NCBI GenBank assembly: GCA_964655525.1
Contig: CAZZNE010000016.1
Coordinates: forward strand, 1 to 64,000
Source: DLAJ01 sp964655525
Lineage (GTDB): Bacteria > Bacillota > Clostridia > Lachnospirales > Lachnospiraceae
Reading direction: 5' to 3'
Length of the DNA: 64,000 bases
This document shows positions 50,611-60,078 of the stretch, piece by piece. The notes beneath the pieces are model-generated. The model saw only the letters and a list, made by a program, of their open reading frames with translations. It was not told the DNA's origin and did not search any database. Position numbers and translations under genes: made by a program. Numbering within the stretch: the first letter of the stretch is position 1; each line of letters opens with the position of its first letter.

Positions 50611-53052
50611 CTACTCCGCGCTTAAGCTGATGTCATCAATTGTGCCCCATCCTCCGGCTTTTCCGTGAATCACAATGCCAACCGTGATCGTCGCTCCGCC
50701 GTCAAGTTCCAATGCCTCCACCGTCGGGTTCTGCCATACATCCCAGCCCCGATTGGAAAAATCCACAGAGTCGATGATATTTCCGTTCTCATCCTCCGCA
50801 TATAGCGTCATGTACGTATCCGTATCGGAATCTCCCTGCGAATAAGCGCTCAACGTATAGGTTCCTCCGCTTTCTATGGTCACTTTCTGCGAGACTGTGA
50901 TCGTAAAATCGGAATCGTTCCAGTAATGGAAGCTGTAATCTCCCGAATGAGGATTTCCCTCACTGTCGTTTCTGACCGTGCCGGCTCCGGTGCCTTCCCG
51001 TTTGATCGTCCAACCGTTATCCCCGCTTTCAAAGCTTGCGTTTTCAATGAGATTTGTTCCCGCAGCCGCCGAAAGGTTTTCTCCCTCCTGCCCGTCGTTT
51101 CCTTCTCCGTCTTCCGCATCCGTACCTTCTCCGTCTGTCTGCGGCTCGCCTGTATAGAAAGTAAATTCATCCATCGTGCCCCAGTCGTCGCTTCCCGCAT
51201 CGACAAGCACGCCGATACGCACAATGTCTCCTTCGTTTAACTGTGCCGATACGATGGGATGCTGCCATTCGTTCCAACCTTGATTCCGAAATTCTGTGGA
51301 TGCGATCAGATTGCCGTCCGCGTCCGCAATATAAAGCGTCATCAAAAGATCCGTATCCCCGACTCCCTGCGACCATACCTGAAGGTGATACTGATCTGTC
51401 CGGGCAATTTCCACCTGCTGGTAAAGATTCATCGTAAAGGCATCCGCATTCCAGTATTGGAAACTCCACTCGCCGGAATGGGGATAGCTGGAGCTGTCGT
51501 TACGAATCTGTCCCGCACGTTTCTCATCCTCCAATACCCAGCCGGTAGCGCCTTCCTCAAAATCCAGATTGTTCAAGCTGTTCTTCGCAATCAGATCTGC
51601 GCCCAGCGAAACCGTGAAATCCAGCACCGTCCCCTTAAACGCCACATGCGTATCCGTGATCGTCTTCATCGAGGAAATGTCCCATGTAACCTCTACCTCA
51701 CGGATACTTCCGTCCTGATACAGCACCCGTGCTGTTTTGGGGAGTTCCCCGATCAGTTCCTCCCCCGAAGCGTTCTCATCAATCTCAACGGAGTCGAACG
51801 GATATACATACAGCGCCACGTCATTGTCGAGGCTTCCCGGTTCAAACGCAAATGCTCTCACCGCGTCAAGCGCCTTCCCCTCAAAATCAAACAGGGTCTG
51901 ATTCTCCCATTCGTTGCCGCTGCCCTTCGATACGCCGGCTCCTTCCACTGCAAGCCACGCGGGTTCCCAATAGAAGATTCCCAGACCGCCCTCGCACTCG
52001 GCTACGGCGTTCATGATCAGCTCCAGCACCCTTCTCTGGTTTTCCTCGCTTGCCTCGAATCCCACGCCTTTCATGTCCGCTTCTGACACCATATTGGATT
52101 TGCTGTCCGCATTATCATTGGTAAAAGGATACGCCGTCTCTGCAAGCACCGTCTGTTTTCCGAATTGTTCATAAATGTTGTCGATATTTGCTTTCATATC
52201 GGCAAACGTCCCCTGCCAGTACGGATAGTAGGAAAGCCCCACCAGATCATAATCCGTCACGCCGTTTGCCTCGATCGTCTCAAAAAAGTTCTGCGTCGCA
52301 CCGACCGATCCCCCTGTCTGCACATGGATCATGATCAAGGTTTCCTGCCCCGCGGGTGTCGTGTCGCGAACTGCCTTAATACCGCTGTTTAAGAATTTTG
52401 CCAGCGCTTCCGGATGTTCCATGGAGCCGTAATCCCAGAGCATGCCGTTTCCGATCTCATTTCCGATCTGTACCATATCGGGATAGGCATTCTCTTCCGC
52501 TAAAGCAGTCAGAACCTCCGCCGTATAGTCATAAACAGCAGTTGCGAGTTCTTCCTCGCTCATTCCCTGCCACGCAGCCGGAACAGTCTGGTTTTCCGGG
52601 TCCGCCCACCAGTCGGAATAATGAAAATCCAGCAAATAGCTGATGCCCGCCTCCTTGATCCGTTTCGCCATCTCTATCGTATGTTCCAGATTACAATAAT
52701 CGCCTGCGTCGAAAGATGCCGTGGGATTGTTCCAAATGCGAAGCCGATAATAATTACAGCCGTTTTCCGCAAGGAATTTGATCACATCGACCTCGCTTCC
52801 ATCAAAGCCATAAAATTTTCCGCCGTAGTCTTCCACCGCTTCCAGCGACGAAATATCCGCGCCCTTAATGATGTATTTTGTATTTTCTGCAGGCGTCTGC
52901 CCCTCCTGCACATCGTTTTCTGCTCCGCCCTGATCCTGTGTAACGTTTTCACTATCCGCCGGTTCCTCCACACCTTTTCCGCAGCCTGCCGCTCCCACGA
53001 CAAGCCCGGCACACAGAATCGCCGCCAATATTTTTTTTGCCAGCCTGTTCAT
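50611..53052 (-). CDS. Lipid-anchored GH53 endo-beta-1,4-galactanase
   Basis: 813 residues. A lipoprotein signal with AAGC at Cys24 anchors it to the outer face of the membrane, and an acidic linker (about 25-58) follows. The GH53 barrel (about 60-405) has the acid/base Glu199 in QIGNEIGNGMLW and the nucleophile Glu305 in VLAETAYPF. Then come an immunoglobulin-like domain (about 415-485), a carbohydrate-binding module (about 490-637), an acidic linker and a second module (about 675-813). GGGGAGG lies 6 nt before ATG 53052. Anchoring at the surface suggests it trims galactan next to the transporter. Confidence 0.9.
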   Translation of the reverse strand: MNRLAKKILAAILCAGLVVGAAGCGKGVEEPADSENVTQDQGGAENDVQEGQTPAENTKYIIKGADISSLEAVEDYGGKFYGFDGSEVDVIKFLAENGCNYYRLRIWNNPTASFDAGDYCNLEHTIEMAKRIKEAGISYLLDFHYSDWWADPENQTVPAAWQGMSEEELATAVYDYTAEVLTALAEENAYPDMVQIGNEIGNGMLWDYGSMEHPEALAKFLNSGIKAVRDTTPAGQETLIMIHVQTGGSVGATQNFFETIEANGVTDYDLVGLSYYPYWQGTFADMKANIDNIYEQFGKQTVLAETAYPFTNDNADSKSNMVSEADMKGVGFEASEENQRRVLELIMNAVAECEGGLGIFYWEPAWLAVEGAGVSKGSGNEWENQTLFDFEGKALDAVRAFAFEPGSLDNDVALYVYPFDSVEIDENASGEELIGELPKTARVLYQDGSIREVEVTWDISSMKTITDTHVAFKGTVLDFTVSLGADLIAKNSLNNLDFEEGATGWVLEDEKRAGQIRNDSSSYPHSGEWSFQYWNADAFTMNLYQQVEIARTDQYHLQVWSQGVGDTDLLMTLYIADADGNLIASTEFRNQGWNEWQHPIVSAQLNEGDIVRIGVLVDAGSDDWGTMDEFTFYTGEPQTDGEGTDAEDGEGNDGQEGENLSAAAGTNLIENASFESGDNGWTIKREGTGAGTVRNDSEGNPHSGDYSFHYWNDSDFTITVSQKVTIESGGTYTLSAYSQGDSDTDTYMTLYAEDENGNIIDSVDFSNRGWDVWQNPTVEALELDGGATITVGIVIHGKAGGWGTIDDISLSAE

Positions 53053-53127
53053 CCTATTCCTCCCCATGACGATCCAATTCTTTTGATACTGCGCGCTTCT
53101 ATTGCCTCTCATCTTGTTTTTTGCAGG

Positions 53128-53334
53128 CAGGCAATTGTGAAACGCCTTTGATAACGATTAGAACTGTGCAAAATTACAGTTCCATAAGCAGGCGCTCTGA
53201 CGCCGCCGGTACTTACATGCCGTATTGGGGCATGTTATGTACCGTTGCAAGCGGAGGGCAGCGAAAGCGTGCCTGCGCTGGACTGTACATTTTGCACAGC
53301 CCAGCGCTTTGGCAAGACGTTTCGCAATTGCCTG
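53128..53334. repeat. Structured repeat element, copy B
   Basis: Arms from CAGGCAATTGTG (53128) and ending CAATTGCCTG (53334), roughly 55 nt each and imperfectly complementary. They enclose a 97-bp core (53184-53280) that matches the core of copy A at about 87 of 97 positions. The arms share no sequence with copy A. The closing pair is GCAGG/CCTGC, so one pair has changed on both sides relative to copy A. It begins 4 bp after the stop of the solute-binding protein gene. Confidence 0.75.
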
Positions 53335-53337
53335 TGT

Positions 53338-55284
53338 TTATTGCAGAATCAATGTAATATCATCCAACGTTCCCCAGTCATCAGGCTGCCCGTTGATGAC
53401 AACGCCGACCGTTACCGTCTGCCCCGCTTCCAGCGCAATTTCGATTGCAGGCGTCTGCCATACGCTCCAGCCCGCATTTGCAAAGTCTACGGAATCCAAT
53501 ATATTTCCAGCGTCATCCTTGATATATAAGGTCATGGAAGATCCAGTCGTATCGTCTCCCTGCGAATACAATGACAATACATAATTTCCGCCATCCGTGA
53601 TCGTTGCTGTCTGCGCCAGTTCGATCGTAAAAGCGTCCGCATTCCAGTAATGGAAACTGAACTGACCCGATTTCGGATATCCGTCGCTGTCGTTTCGGGA
53701 AATTCCCGCTTCCGTATTCTCCCTTGTAATATCCCAGTGCTCCACATCAAGCTCAAAACTGGAATTTAACAATACATTACCGTCAAACTCAATATCCCTG
53801 ACCGTCGTCTCACCTGTATTGATGTCGGATACCGCTGTCTCAATCTCGGAACGGTAGGTGTCTAACGCCGTCTGGGGCGTCATTTCCCCGTTTGCGATAG
53901 CGTCCATCATGGAGTTCATGGCATTATTTAAGGTGCTGAAACCGTTAATGCAGTTAATCTTAGACAATCCCCTGCTGTAAATATAGGTCACATTTTCCAT
54001 GGTATTCAGATCGTCGCACCAGTTTTCCAACTGATCCTCTAACAGGTTATCCCACTCCTCATCCGTATCCGCAATGTCCGTGATCAGATCATAAACAAGC
54101 GCAACCTCCTCCGGATTATCCACGCCGTTCAAGATGATACGGCATCCGTTCTCCTTGCCGTAGCAGGAATATTCCTCTGCGGAAGCTCCCTTCGGGAAGG
54201 GTACCCATCCCCAGTCGTCCGCCATTGCAGTTCCGTTCACAGGGCTTAAATACATATAGGAAATCCAGAATTCTTCCAGACACATCATGGAATTTCCGTT
54301 CACGAAGGACAGAATCAGGGAATCCCAATCATCGACCTCCCAGTTGATTGGTCTGTAATCAACGGTCGTGGTGAAGTCCTGATAAGCGGTCAGCGCCTCA
54401 ATGATCCTGCTGTCGTTTAAGTCCACCGTCATTCCCGTATCCGTCTTAGCCGCTATATACGCTTCATTGGAATACAGATAGCACCAGCCTAAATCCGCTC
54501 TCGCGTTAAAACCGTAAATGTCGATCGTTCCGTCATTGTCCTTATCCACGTTCGCCATCTGTGCAATCTCTTTGAATTTATCCCAGTTCCACTCATCATT
54601 CTCATACAGCTCATATAAATCCGGTAGTCCGTATTCATCAAAGAGCGTCTTATTCCAGAAAATACCATATCGTATTTCAGGATCGTTGATGCCCAAGGTG
54701 TAATTCTTCCCCTTATAATAACCCGCTTCTACCACATCCTGACGCCATTTATAGCTGCTAAAATCAATCACGCCCAGGTCGCTGATCGGATACGCAATGC
54801 CGCCGTCGATCAGCGTCGGCAGTACCGTAGTCGTAATGGCATATCCGACGTCGCAGACCGGATCTCCGGCAAGCACGCTGGTCGTATAATCATCAACGTA
54901 ATCCTCGCCCAGATCGACAAACTCGATCGTACAGTTATAATGCTCCTCCACATACGCGATCCGCTCAGACAATGCCGCATTGACCGCGTTGGACTGCGGA
55001 TCGGGCGTCATATCATAATAAGAACCGATACGGAATACCCTTCCCCCGAAATCATACTCCGCATCCTCTTCGGAAGCGCCTCCCTGAGAATCGGCTGCGT
55101 TCCCGGCTCCGTCGTCCTGCGCACCCGTCTGATCGTCGCCCGCATTTTGATTACCGGTTTCCACATCTCCCTGATTCTCGTTATCGTTGTTGCCGGAGCC
55201 TCCGCATCCCGCAACAGACAACATCATCGCCGCTGCCATGAGCACTGCCATGGCTTTCTTTCCCGCTAAACTTTTCTTTCTCAT
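53338..55284 (-). CDS. ABC solute-binding lipoprotein fused to a carbohydrate-binding module
   Basis: 648 residues. Lipoprotein signal with lipobox VAGC (Cys27), an acidic, Asn-rich linker, then a family-1-type extracellular solute-binding domain (about 75-500). The last 140 residues are a carbohydrate-binding module of the type found in both galactanases: NVLLNSSFELDVEHW, SFHYWNADAFTIEL, and DDWGTLDDITLIL at the end. Ordinary proteins of this family end at about 430-550 residues. It would deliver galacto-oligosaccharides to the permeases at 55400 and 56411. AGGAGG lies 6 nt before ATG 55284, and a separate promoter with a palindromic site is at 55328-55355. Confidence 0.85.
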   Translation of the reverse strand: MRKKSLAGKKAMAVLMAAAMMLSVAGCGGSGNNDNENQGDVETGNQNAGDDQTGAQDDGAGNAADSQGGASEEDAEYDFGGRVFRIGSYYDMTPDPQSNAVNAALSERIAYVEEHYNCTIEFVDLGEDYVDDYTTSVLAGDPVCDVGYAITTTVLPTLIDGGIAYPISDLGVIDFSSYKWRQDVVEAGYYKGKNYTLGINDPEIRYGIFWNKTLFDEYGLPDLYELYENDEWNWDKFKEIAQMANVDKDNDGTIDIYGFNARADLGWCYLYSNEAYIAAKTDTGMTVDLNDSRIIEALTAYQDFTTTVDYRPINWEVDDWDSLILSFVNGNSMMCLEEFWISYMYLSPVNGTAMADDWGWVPFPKGASAEEYSCYGKENGCRIILNGVDNPEEVALVYDLITDIADTDEEWDNLLEDQLENWCDDLNTMENVTYIYSRGLSKINCINGFSTLNNAMNSMMDAIANGEMTPQTALDTYRSEIETAVSDINTGETTVRDIEFDGNVLLNSSFELDVEHWDITRENTEAGISRNDSDGYPKSGQFSFHYWNADAFTIELAQTATITDGGNYVLSLYSQGDDTTGSSMTLYIKDDAGNILDSVDFANAGWSVWQTPAIEIALEAGQTVTVGVVINGQPDDWGTLDDITLILQ

Positions 55285-55327
55285 ATTGCTCCTCCTATCT
55301 CATAATGAAACTTTGACAATATAACCC

Positions 55328-55355
55328 TTTATATTAATACCGTTTTCGGTATCAA
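55328..55355 (-). promoter_or_regulatory. Internal promoter and operator before the solute-binding gene
   Basis: Minus strand: TTGATA (55355-55350), a 16-bp spacer and TATAAA (55333-55328). The inverted repeat TTAATACCG-TTTT-CGGTATCAA (55334-55355) covers the spacer and the -35 box. This is a good place for a sugar-responsive repressor (LacI-type shape), but no such regulator gene is near. Confidence 0.55.
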
Positions 55356-55399
55356 TTTCATGTTGGGAATCCGTTTTTGACACTTCCCGTCGTTTCTCA

Positions 55400-56371
55400 T
55401 TAACCCACGATACCGGATCTCTCAATGCCTTCCACAAAGGATTTCTGGCAGAACACATACAAAATGACGAGCGGAATGACCGCCAGGATCGTTCCCGTAT
55501 TATTGATCATGGATACAAAGCCGGGACTGATGAAATTCATCGAGCCTCCAAAGCCTTCATACTGCTGGTAAGCATTGACTGCCAGCGAGTTGAGCGCGGT
55601 AGATACCACCCTCACCTTGTTGAGATACAACGATGTATAGAACACGTCCGTCCACTGCCATACAAACCCGAACAGGAATACAGTCACCATCATCGGGATC
55701 GCGCTCGGCACCATGATCTGGGCAAAGGTTCTCAGCTTCCCGCAGCCATCCACAAAAGCCGCCTCCTCCAGTTCTTTAGGCATTCCTTTAAAAAACTGCC
55801 GCAGCATGTAGATATACAGACCGTTCCGGATTCCCATGGTCGTCATGCTCTGAATGAAGAACGGCCAATAGGTGTCGATCAGGTTCACGCTGTTTCCCGT
55901 CAATGCCTTGAAGATGCCGAACACATCAAAGAAGCGATATTTCATAAACAGCGGGAGCATGATCACCTGGGGCGGCACGATCATTGTCACGATCACACAC
56001 CCGAACAGCAGCTTCTTAAACGGAAAACGGAAACGGGCAAAACCATACGCAGTCAACAGACATGCGATCAGCTGCACGAGCGATACCCCGACCGACAGCC
56101 AAAGCGTACGGAATGTCGTCCATCCGTAATCCATGACAGTCAGCGCCAGCTTATAATTGTTCCATGTAAAATGCTTTGCCACATATTTTACGCTCGCGTC
56201 ATAGAGATCTCTTTCTTCCATCAAGGACACACTGATCTTCAAAAGGAGCGGTTGTAAGATCGTAAAACAGATTCCGATGATAATGACTCCTCTCACGATA
56301 CTCCAAAGCAGACGTTCGGAACGTGCAAGCGTCATACGTCTGTGCACTTGTGCTTTTTTCTTCCTACTCAT
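55400..56371 (-). CDS. ABC sugar transporter permease (MalG type)
   Basis: 323 residues, six membrane helices. The EAA loop is EEAAFVDGCGKLRTFAQIMVP, which couples to the cytoplasmic ATPase. GGAGG lies 5 nt before ATG 56371. It pairs with the permease at 56411, 39 bp upstream, as the two halves of the membrane channel for the galactan products. No ATPase gene is present; a shared MsmK-type ATPase from elsewhere is usual in such systems. Confidence 0.85.
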   Translation of the reverse strand: MSRKKKAQVHRRMTLARSERLLWSIVRGVIIIGICFTILQPLLLKISVSLMEERDLYDASVKYVAKHFTWNNYKLALTVMDYGWTTFRTLWLSVGVSLVQLIACLLTAYGFARFRFPFKKLLFGCVIVTMIVPPQVIMLPLFMKYRFFDVFGIFKALTGNSVNLIDTYWPFFIQSMTTMGIRNGLYIYMLRQFFKGMPKELEEAAFVDGCGKLRTFAQIMVPSAIPMMVTVFLFGFVWQWTDVFYTSLYLNKVRVVSTALNSLAVNAYQQYEGFGGSMNFISPGFVSMINNTGTILAVIPLVILYVFCQKSFVEGIERSGIVG

Positions 56372-56410
56372 GCTAACCTCCATCATCCCGCTTCGCGGAA
56401 TCTTCTCACA

Positions 56411-57349
56411 CTAGCGCTCATCATAATAGAAAACATGTTTTGAGATCACGCCGCCTACCACTAAGAGAAGCACGGCGATACATGCAAAGTAAATCCATGC
56501 CATGGCGGAGCCGAACCCATAATCGACATCCGTGAATATCGTTCTTTTGATCTCGCGCATCATATCATTATTCTCGTTCGTAAACAGGTCGATCACTGTA
56601 TATACGCTGTTTACCAATATGAGCGGGCTGATCATCGGAAACGTGATCTTCCAGAAATTTTCCCACTGCGTTGCGCCCTCCATGCTGGATGCTTCATAAA
56701 GCGAGGGCGAGATCGACTGCAAACCCGCTAAAAAGATTAAGATCTGAACACCGGAAGCGATCACAATATCGTACAGTCCGTTGACCGCTCTGGACAACAC
56801 AGAGATCACACTGTTCGGAAGCGAGGTATATTCCGTTAAAAAGCCCATGACGTTCAGGTAGGAGGCCAGCTCCCCTCCGCTTATATCCGTTGTCGTGTTC
56901 AGCGTATTGACCAACAGATCCGAGTTCTCTAATGCAATGACCACGCCGGACGAAATGATGACCGGCAGGAACATGATACTTCTGGCGACCGTTCTCCCAT
57001 GAAATTTCTGATTCAGCAGATTTGCCGCAAAAAAGCTAAAGATCAATACGAGCGGCACCTGTATCAGAATCTGCCCGATACCGGTCAGCAGCATCAGATT
57101 AAAATCAGGATCTATCGCAAATGCACGTATGTAATGATGAAACCCGCCATCCGACGTTTTCGTAAGCGTATATCCCTCTGTACCCACCTGCATATCGCTG
57201 AAGCTGAACCGCAGGGATTCCACGATCAGCGGCAGAAAGATCAGGAAAAAACCGATCAAAAACGGCAGGATGAACAGCAATCCGGAAACCGCTTCTTTAC
57301 CCGTCAGAGAAAGATGCCATTTACCATTTCTTTTTTTGAAATAATTCAT
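56411..57349 (-). CDS. ABC sugar transporter permease (MalF/UgpA type)
   Basis: 312 residues, six membrane helices with a periplasm-side loop after the first (SFSDMQVGTEGYTL). The EAA loop is EASSMEGATQWENFWKITFP. GAGGAG lies about 11 nt before ATG 57349. It starts 6 bp after the stop of the DUF5696-type gene, so the operon is continuous. Partner of the permease at 55400. Confidence 0.85.
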   Translation of the reverse strand: MNYFKKRNGKWHLSLTGKEAVSGLLFILPFLIGFFLIFLPLIVESLRFSFSDMQVGTEGYTLTKTSDGGFHHYIRAFAIDPDFNLMLLTGIGQILIQVPLVLIFSFFAANLLNQKFHGRTVARSIMFLPVIISSGVVIALENSDLLVNTLNTTTDISGGELASYLNVMGFLTEYTSLPNSVISVLSRAVNGLYDIVIASGVQILIFLAGLQSISPSLYEASSMEGATQWENFWKITFPMISPLILVNSVYTVIDLFTNENNDMMREIKRTIFTDVDYGFGSAMAWIYFACIAVLLLVVGGVISKHVFYYDER

Positions 57350-57355
57350 ACTATT

Positions 57356-60064
57356 CTATGCTCCTCTCCGAACAGCAAAATCCCTTGCGCCCACATCAAT
57401 GCCATCCTCTGTCACAGCCTCATCCGTATAGTTCACATAGACGACGCTTCCATCCGCGTAGGTGATCTTTACAATATCTTTCCTGACAATCTCATGCGAG
57501 ACCATCTCCACGTTGGAAAGGTATCCCATTTGCTCATTGACGCGCTGATACGTCGCAAGCGCCCTGTCAATCCAAGCCTCATAATTAACGGAATACAGGT
57601 AGTCAAAATCTGTCTCTTTCACGATGGAGTTATTCTCATAGATCCACTTGAAATTCAACCCTGCCCCGCTTTCCACACTTTTTAACACGGCGGTCTCATA
57701 ATCATCGGCAAGATTTAAGGCGCTTCCCGCATACGGGATATATCCGTGTACGACCATCTCATAAAAAGGCACTTCCTCGTCAATGATCATGTAATGGTTG
57801 GAGTACAGCGGTACATTGAACAGTTCTCCGGCACAGCCCCATACATAAGCGTTCGCGTTGTCCCCCATCACGGAAAGCTCCCCGTCAAGCAGCGCCCCAA
57901 CAGCGGCAGTATTATTGATCTTCGCCATCTGCCTGTCGGTATAATTGCGCTCTGACAGATCGGAATACAGCTCCCATGATAACGTTCCCAAGTTCACTCC
58001 CGGCACATGCTTTTTTGTCAGTGTACCCCGCAGCTCCTCCGTGACGTCCTCCACATAAAAGGGACTGATCAGACTTGCCAGATTTCCTTCCTTTACCCGG
58101 CTTGCCAGACCATATTCGACCACCTTGATATTCGTATTATCAAAATACCGCGGCGCATACTTCATGGCGCTGTAGCCGTCAAACCACTCATCCTTATAGA
58201 CATACTGTAAATCCAGTGTCATATAGAGATCTGCACCGATACTCTCCGCATAATTCAGGAACGACGAATAATTCATGCCACCCCCGGAAAGCTTTGAGAC
58301 GATCTTGCAGGCTGTCGCTGCGGTTCCGTGAAGACCGCCGTTCATCCAGCCGGAATAAACAATGTTCAGATTCTGAATCCCGCCGTCATAAAGCTGCTGT
58401 GAGATTTCCTTCGCCTGCGCAAAAGTCGTTACCGCCTCCACAGCCGTATACTTAACTCCCAATATTGTTTTTGACTTATCGATCGCCCCGATGTACTCCG
58501 CATAAAACGGAAGATCCGTCTCGCCATGCTTCTCTCCGAGCACGCCCTGCCCGATCAGATACGTCCTGTAGCGCGCTGCCATGCCGGAATAATCCGCACT
58601 CTCTCCTGATAAAAAAGCATATCTCAGCGTATAACTTCCCTCAAATACCGGTTTGGAATACATATAATAGCTGTTGGCTCCCACCATATCGCTTAAAGAT
58701 GCGGATCCGTACTGCAAATAGGAAAAGGATGCGTAGACGTCGTTATAACCCGTCGTTTTTCCTGAAATCTCCGCATTGATCACGGCATTGGCATCGCCGT
58801 CCTCTATGATGGCAAGCATGGCGCGGTCCCCATCCTTTATGCCGAACACCGGCATTTTTATGGTATTTACCGCATCAATCTGACTCTCATAATAGGTCGT
58901 ATAGATCATGGTCCGATCCTGCCCGTACACCTGCGCTCCGTAGGAGGATACAGAGGTCTTTCCGTTGTGAAAGCGGATCAGCGCTCCGCTTCCGTCCGGC
59001 ACAAACAGATACCCGTCTTCATGCAGGGACGCCCCGAAATACCGCAGCAGGTCGATCCCCACTAAATAATAGCCTTCGTCATGATAGGAGACTTCCTCGG
59101 GATCTATCGTTGCAACAAGCGTATCTCCCTCCAGCCTGTACGTGAGAGGAACCCGGAACCAGACGCTGCCGTCCTCCTCCCTTTCGCCAATATTTAACTC
59201 ATCCAGATCAAAATCCGCCTGCGTATAGCCCGCTTCTTCGAAATACCCCGCAAGCTCCTCCTTGAGATAATCCTTGACGCCGCCGCGCAGTACATAGAGA
59301 TTTTGTTCCCTGACAGCCGGATACTGCCTCGCAAGGTCATCCAGATCAGACTGCGTCATTTCCGAAGCAGCATACAGGATATAGTTCCGGTTGATCTTTC
59401 GTTTCTGACTGTCGGACATTCGCTCCAAAAACTGCTCCATGCGCTCCTGCGTGATCGCTTCCGGCAGCAGCAGAAATGCCGTTGCTTCGCCGATGGTATA
59501 AGTGATCCGGATCCCGTTCTCGATCGCTTCCGTCTCAAACTGCCCTTCCATGATCGAATAATCGTAATTATTCATCGTGCTGATCTGCGTATTTTCATTG
59601 ATATAAGTTACGACGATCTGAGACTTTAATACCCTTTGGTAATACCCACTCGAAACCGTGTCAAGCTCCGTATCCACCGGATTGGAAAACCAGACATTTC
59701 CCGACTGTTTCTCCCTGACTGCGATGTCCGTCTCCGTCTCGTCAAAATAGAGCTCCAGACTTTCCGTTTCCGCCACAAGCCTCATATCCCGCAACGCTTC
59801 CGCTTCATAGTCCCTCGTTCCCGCTGCGGACGCCTGCGCTTCCTCACCGGGCTCCTCCGCAGCCGCGCCCTGTGCCTCCTCATCGGACCCTCCCGCAGCC
59901 GTGCCCTGTGCTTCTTCATCAGACTCCTCTGCAGCCGTACCCTGCGCTCCGCCATCCGTCTCGCCCGCCGCAGGCTCTTCTTCGGCCCGCACCGTTCCCA
60001 CGCCATCGGAGAGCAGCAGAATGCCTGTCAGAAGTAATGCCAGAATTCTTTTTTTCTTTTTCAT
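57356..60064 (-). CDS. Large secreted DUF5696-type protein
   Basis: 902 residues. Signal peptide (about 1-27), then a low-complexity acidic segment (about 28-75) built from three imperfect 14-15-residue repeats around EEAQGTAAE, probably a flexible spacer. The body matches my memory of DUF5696 proteins, which often lie beside sugar ABC transporters and may have a glycosidase-like barrel; I cannot identify catalytic residues. GGGGAGG lies 6 nt before ATG 60064. No lipobox is obvious. It sits between the Yip1-like protein and the second permease pair, so a role in binding or processing the glycan at the surface is inferred. Confidence 0.65.
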   Translation of the reverse strand: MKKKKRILALLLTGILLLSDGVGTVRAEEEPAAGETDGGAQGTAAEESDEEAQGTAAGGSDEEAQGAAAEEPGEEAQASAAGTRDYEAEALRDMRLVAETESLELYFDETETDIAVREKQSGNVWFSNPVDTELDTVSSGYYQRVLKSQIVVTYINENTQISTMNNYDYSIMEGQFETEAIENGIRITYTIGEATAFLLLPEAITQERMEQFLERMSDSQKRKINRNYILYAASEMTQSDLDDLARQYPAVREQNLYVLRGGVKDYLKEELAGYFEEAGYTQADFDLDELNIGEREEDGSVWFRVPLTYRLEGDTLVATIDPEEVSYHDEGYYLVGIDLLRYFGASLHEDGYLFVPDGSGALIRFHNGKTSVSSYGAQVYGQDRTMIYTTYYESQIDAVNTIKMPVFGIKDGDRAMLAIIEDGDANAVINAEISGKTTGYNDVYASFSYLQYGSASLSDMVGANSYYMYSKPVFEGSYTLRYAFLSGESADYSGMAARYRTYLIGQGVLGEKHGETDLPFYAEYIGAIDKSKTILGVKYTAVEAVTTFAQAKEISQQLYDGGIQNLNIVYSGWMNGGLHGTAATACKIVSKLSGGGMNYSSFLNYAESIGADLYMTLDLQYVYKDEWFDGYSAMKYAPRYFDNTNIKVVEYGLASRVKEGNLASLISPFYVEDVTEELRGTLTKKHVPGVNLGTLSWELYSDLSERNYTDRQMAKINNTAAVGALLDGELSVMGDNANAYVWGCAGELFNVPLYSNHYMIIDEEVPFYEMVVHGYIPYAGSALNLADDYETAVLKSVESGAGLNFKWIYENNSIVKETDFDYLYSVNYEAWIDRALATYQRVNEQMGYLSNVEMVSHEIVRKDIVKITYADGSVVYVNYTDEAVTEDGIDVGARDFAVRRGA

Positions 60065-60078
60065 CCGTCCCCTCCCCT

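Noticed and set aside
53121..53357. Short plus-strand frames over structured element B
   Set aside because: They cross the palindromic arms and core; no ribosome site and the equivalent frame is not kept in element A.
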